Origin: JBAZGH01 sp041652935 | GTDB lineage: Bacteria > Patescibacteriota > Patescibacteriia > Patescibacteriales > XYC2-FULL-47-12 | Direction: 5' to 3' | Length of the DNA stretch: 6,367 nucleotides | Assembly: GCA_041652935.1 (NCBI GenBank) | Contig: JBAZGH010000043.1 | Coordinates: forward strand, 1-6,367 | Shown here: piece by piece, positions 6,080 to 6,367 of the stretch | Layout: the number at the start of each line of letters is the position of its first letter | Numbering within the stretch: the stretch's first letter is position 1 | Program-made: the position numbers and the translations under genes | The notes under the pieces: generated by a model | Database searches by the model: none | Told to the model about the DNA's origin: nothing | Seen by the model: only the letters and a program-made list of their open reading frames with translations

Positions 6080-6367
6080 TTAAATTGCCTTATCAAATCG
6101 TCCGAAGATGGTATCGACGTGCTTCAGACTTTGTTTCGGGTCAAAGCAGGCGTTGATTTCTTCGGGCGAAAGCTTCGCGGTGATTTCCGGGTGAACGGCA
6201 ACGAGATCGCGGAAGGTTTTATCGTCTTCTGTTTGGAAAGGGCCGCGTTCAACGGAGAAGCATATCCCCTCAAGCAGGTTATACGCCTGGTCGCGCGCCA
6301 TATCTTTGGCGGTTAAGGCCATCATTACCCGCTGGGCAAAGATGATTCCGCCGGTTCTCTGCAGGTT
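6080..6367 (-). CDS. purB: adenylosuccinate lyase, C-terminal part (truncated by the window edge)
   Basis: The last 95 residues of PurB are visible; the frame is open from base 6367 to a stop at 6080-6082 and the N-terminus is outside the window. PurB splits SAICAR to AICAR plus fumarate, the step directly after PurC, and also adenylosuccinate to AMP. The visible part is the C-terminal helical domain: RTGGIIFAQRVMMALT resembles the usual SGGLIFSQRVLLAL segment, then come KDMARDQAY, LSPEEINACFDP and the near-terminal HVDTIFGRF. The catalytic signature loop (SSxMPxKxNP) is not in the window. The stop is 34 bases before the purC ATG, consistent with one transcript. The internal ATG at 6325 is not the start, since homology continues upstream of it. 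Confidence 0.9.
   Translation of the reverse strand, partial: NLQRTGGIIFAQRVMMALTAKDMARDQAYNLLEGICFSVERGPFQTEDDKTFRDLVAVHPEITAKLSPEEINACFDPKQSLKHVDTIFGRFDKAI

Overview
All recognisable genes in this window lie on the minus strand. Read in transcription order (right to left) they are the 3' end of purB, purC joined to purE, a terminator, an AT-rich repeat spacer, glyA, folD, and recQ running off the left edge. The window is a slice of a bacterial chromosome. Low-GC housekeeping genes, a RecQ with a C-terminal HTH_40 region, palindromic dispersed repeats between genes and near-absence of Shine-Dalgarno sites in the left part suggest an uncultured small-genome lineage such as Patescibacteria (CPR). 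That assignment is inference and is not proven by any marker here.

Right part (about 4500-6367): the purine genes. PurE, PurC and PurB catalyse three consecutive steps (AIR to CAIR to SAICAR to AICAR). PurB is the C-terminal 95 residues only. purC has a good Shine-Dalgarno site and normal catalytic motifs, but it loses its frame by one base at a C run (5325-5327 on the + strand). After this point the true PurC C-terminus continues in the frame of purE with no stop between them. With the missing base restored, the locus encodes one protein of 489 residues, SAICAR synthase followed by an AIR-carboxylase domain. This is the domain order of animal PAICS. The PurE domain is divergent at the usual GGAAH-LPG site. 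A Rho-independent terminator closes the operon.

Middle (4251-4576): a 326-base gene-free spacer. It holds the terminator, a cluster of ATTTTCAATT-type direct and inverted repeats, and an extended -10 promoter placed so close to glyA that its mRNA would be nearly leaderless. Base composition changes across this spacer, from about 35% GC in a hand-counted 60-base stretch of folD to about 52% in one of purC.

Left part (1-4250): glyA (serine hydroxymethyltransferase) is also split by a one-base loss at a C run. It is followed by a 114-bp palindromic element with perfect 13-bp terminal inverted repeats that touches the folD start, then folD with an altered dinucleotide-binding loop, an inverted repeat over the folD stop codon, and recQ.

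Functionally, GlyA and FolD make and oxidise methylene-tetrahydrofolate towards 10-formyl-THF, the one-carbon donor for purine synthesis, so most of the window serves nucleotide synthesis. RecQ is a DNA-repair helicase without an obvious link. I see no CRISPR array, tRNA, rRNA, transposase or defence system.
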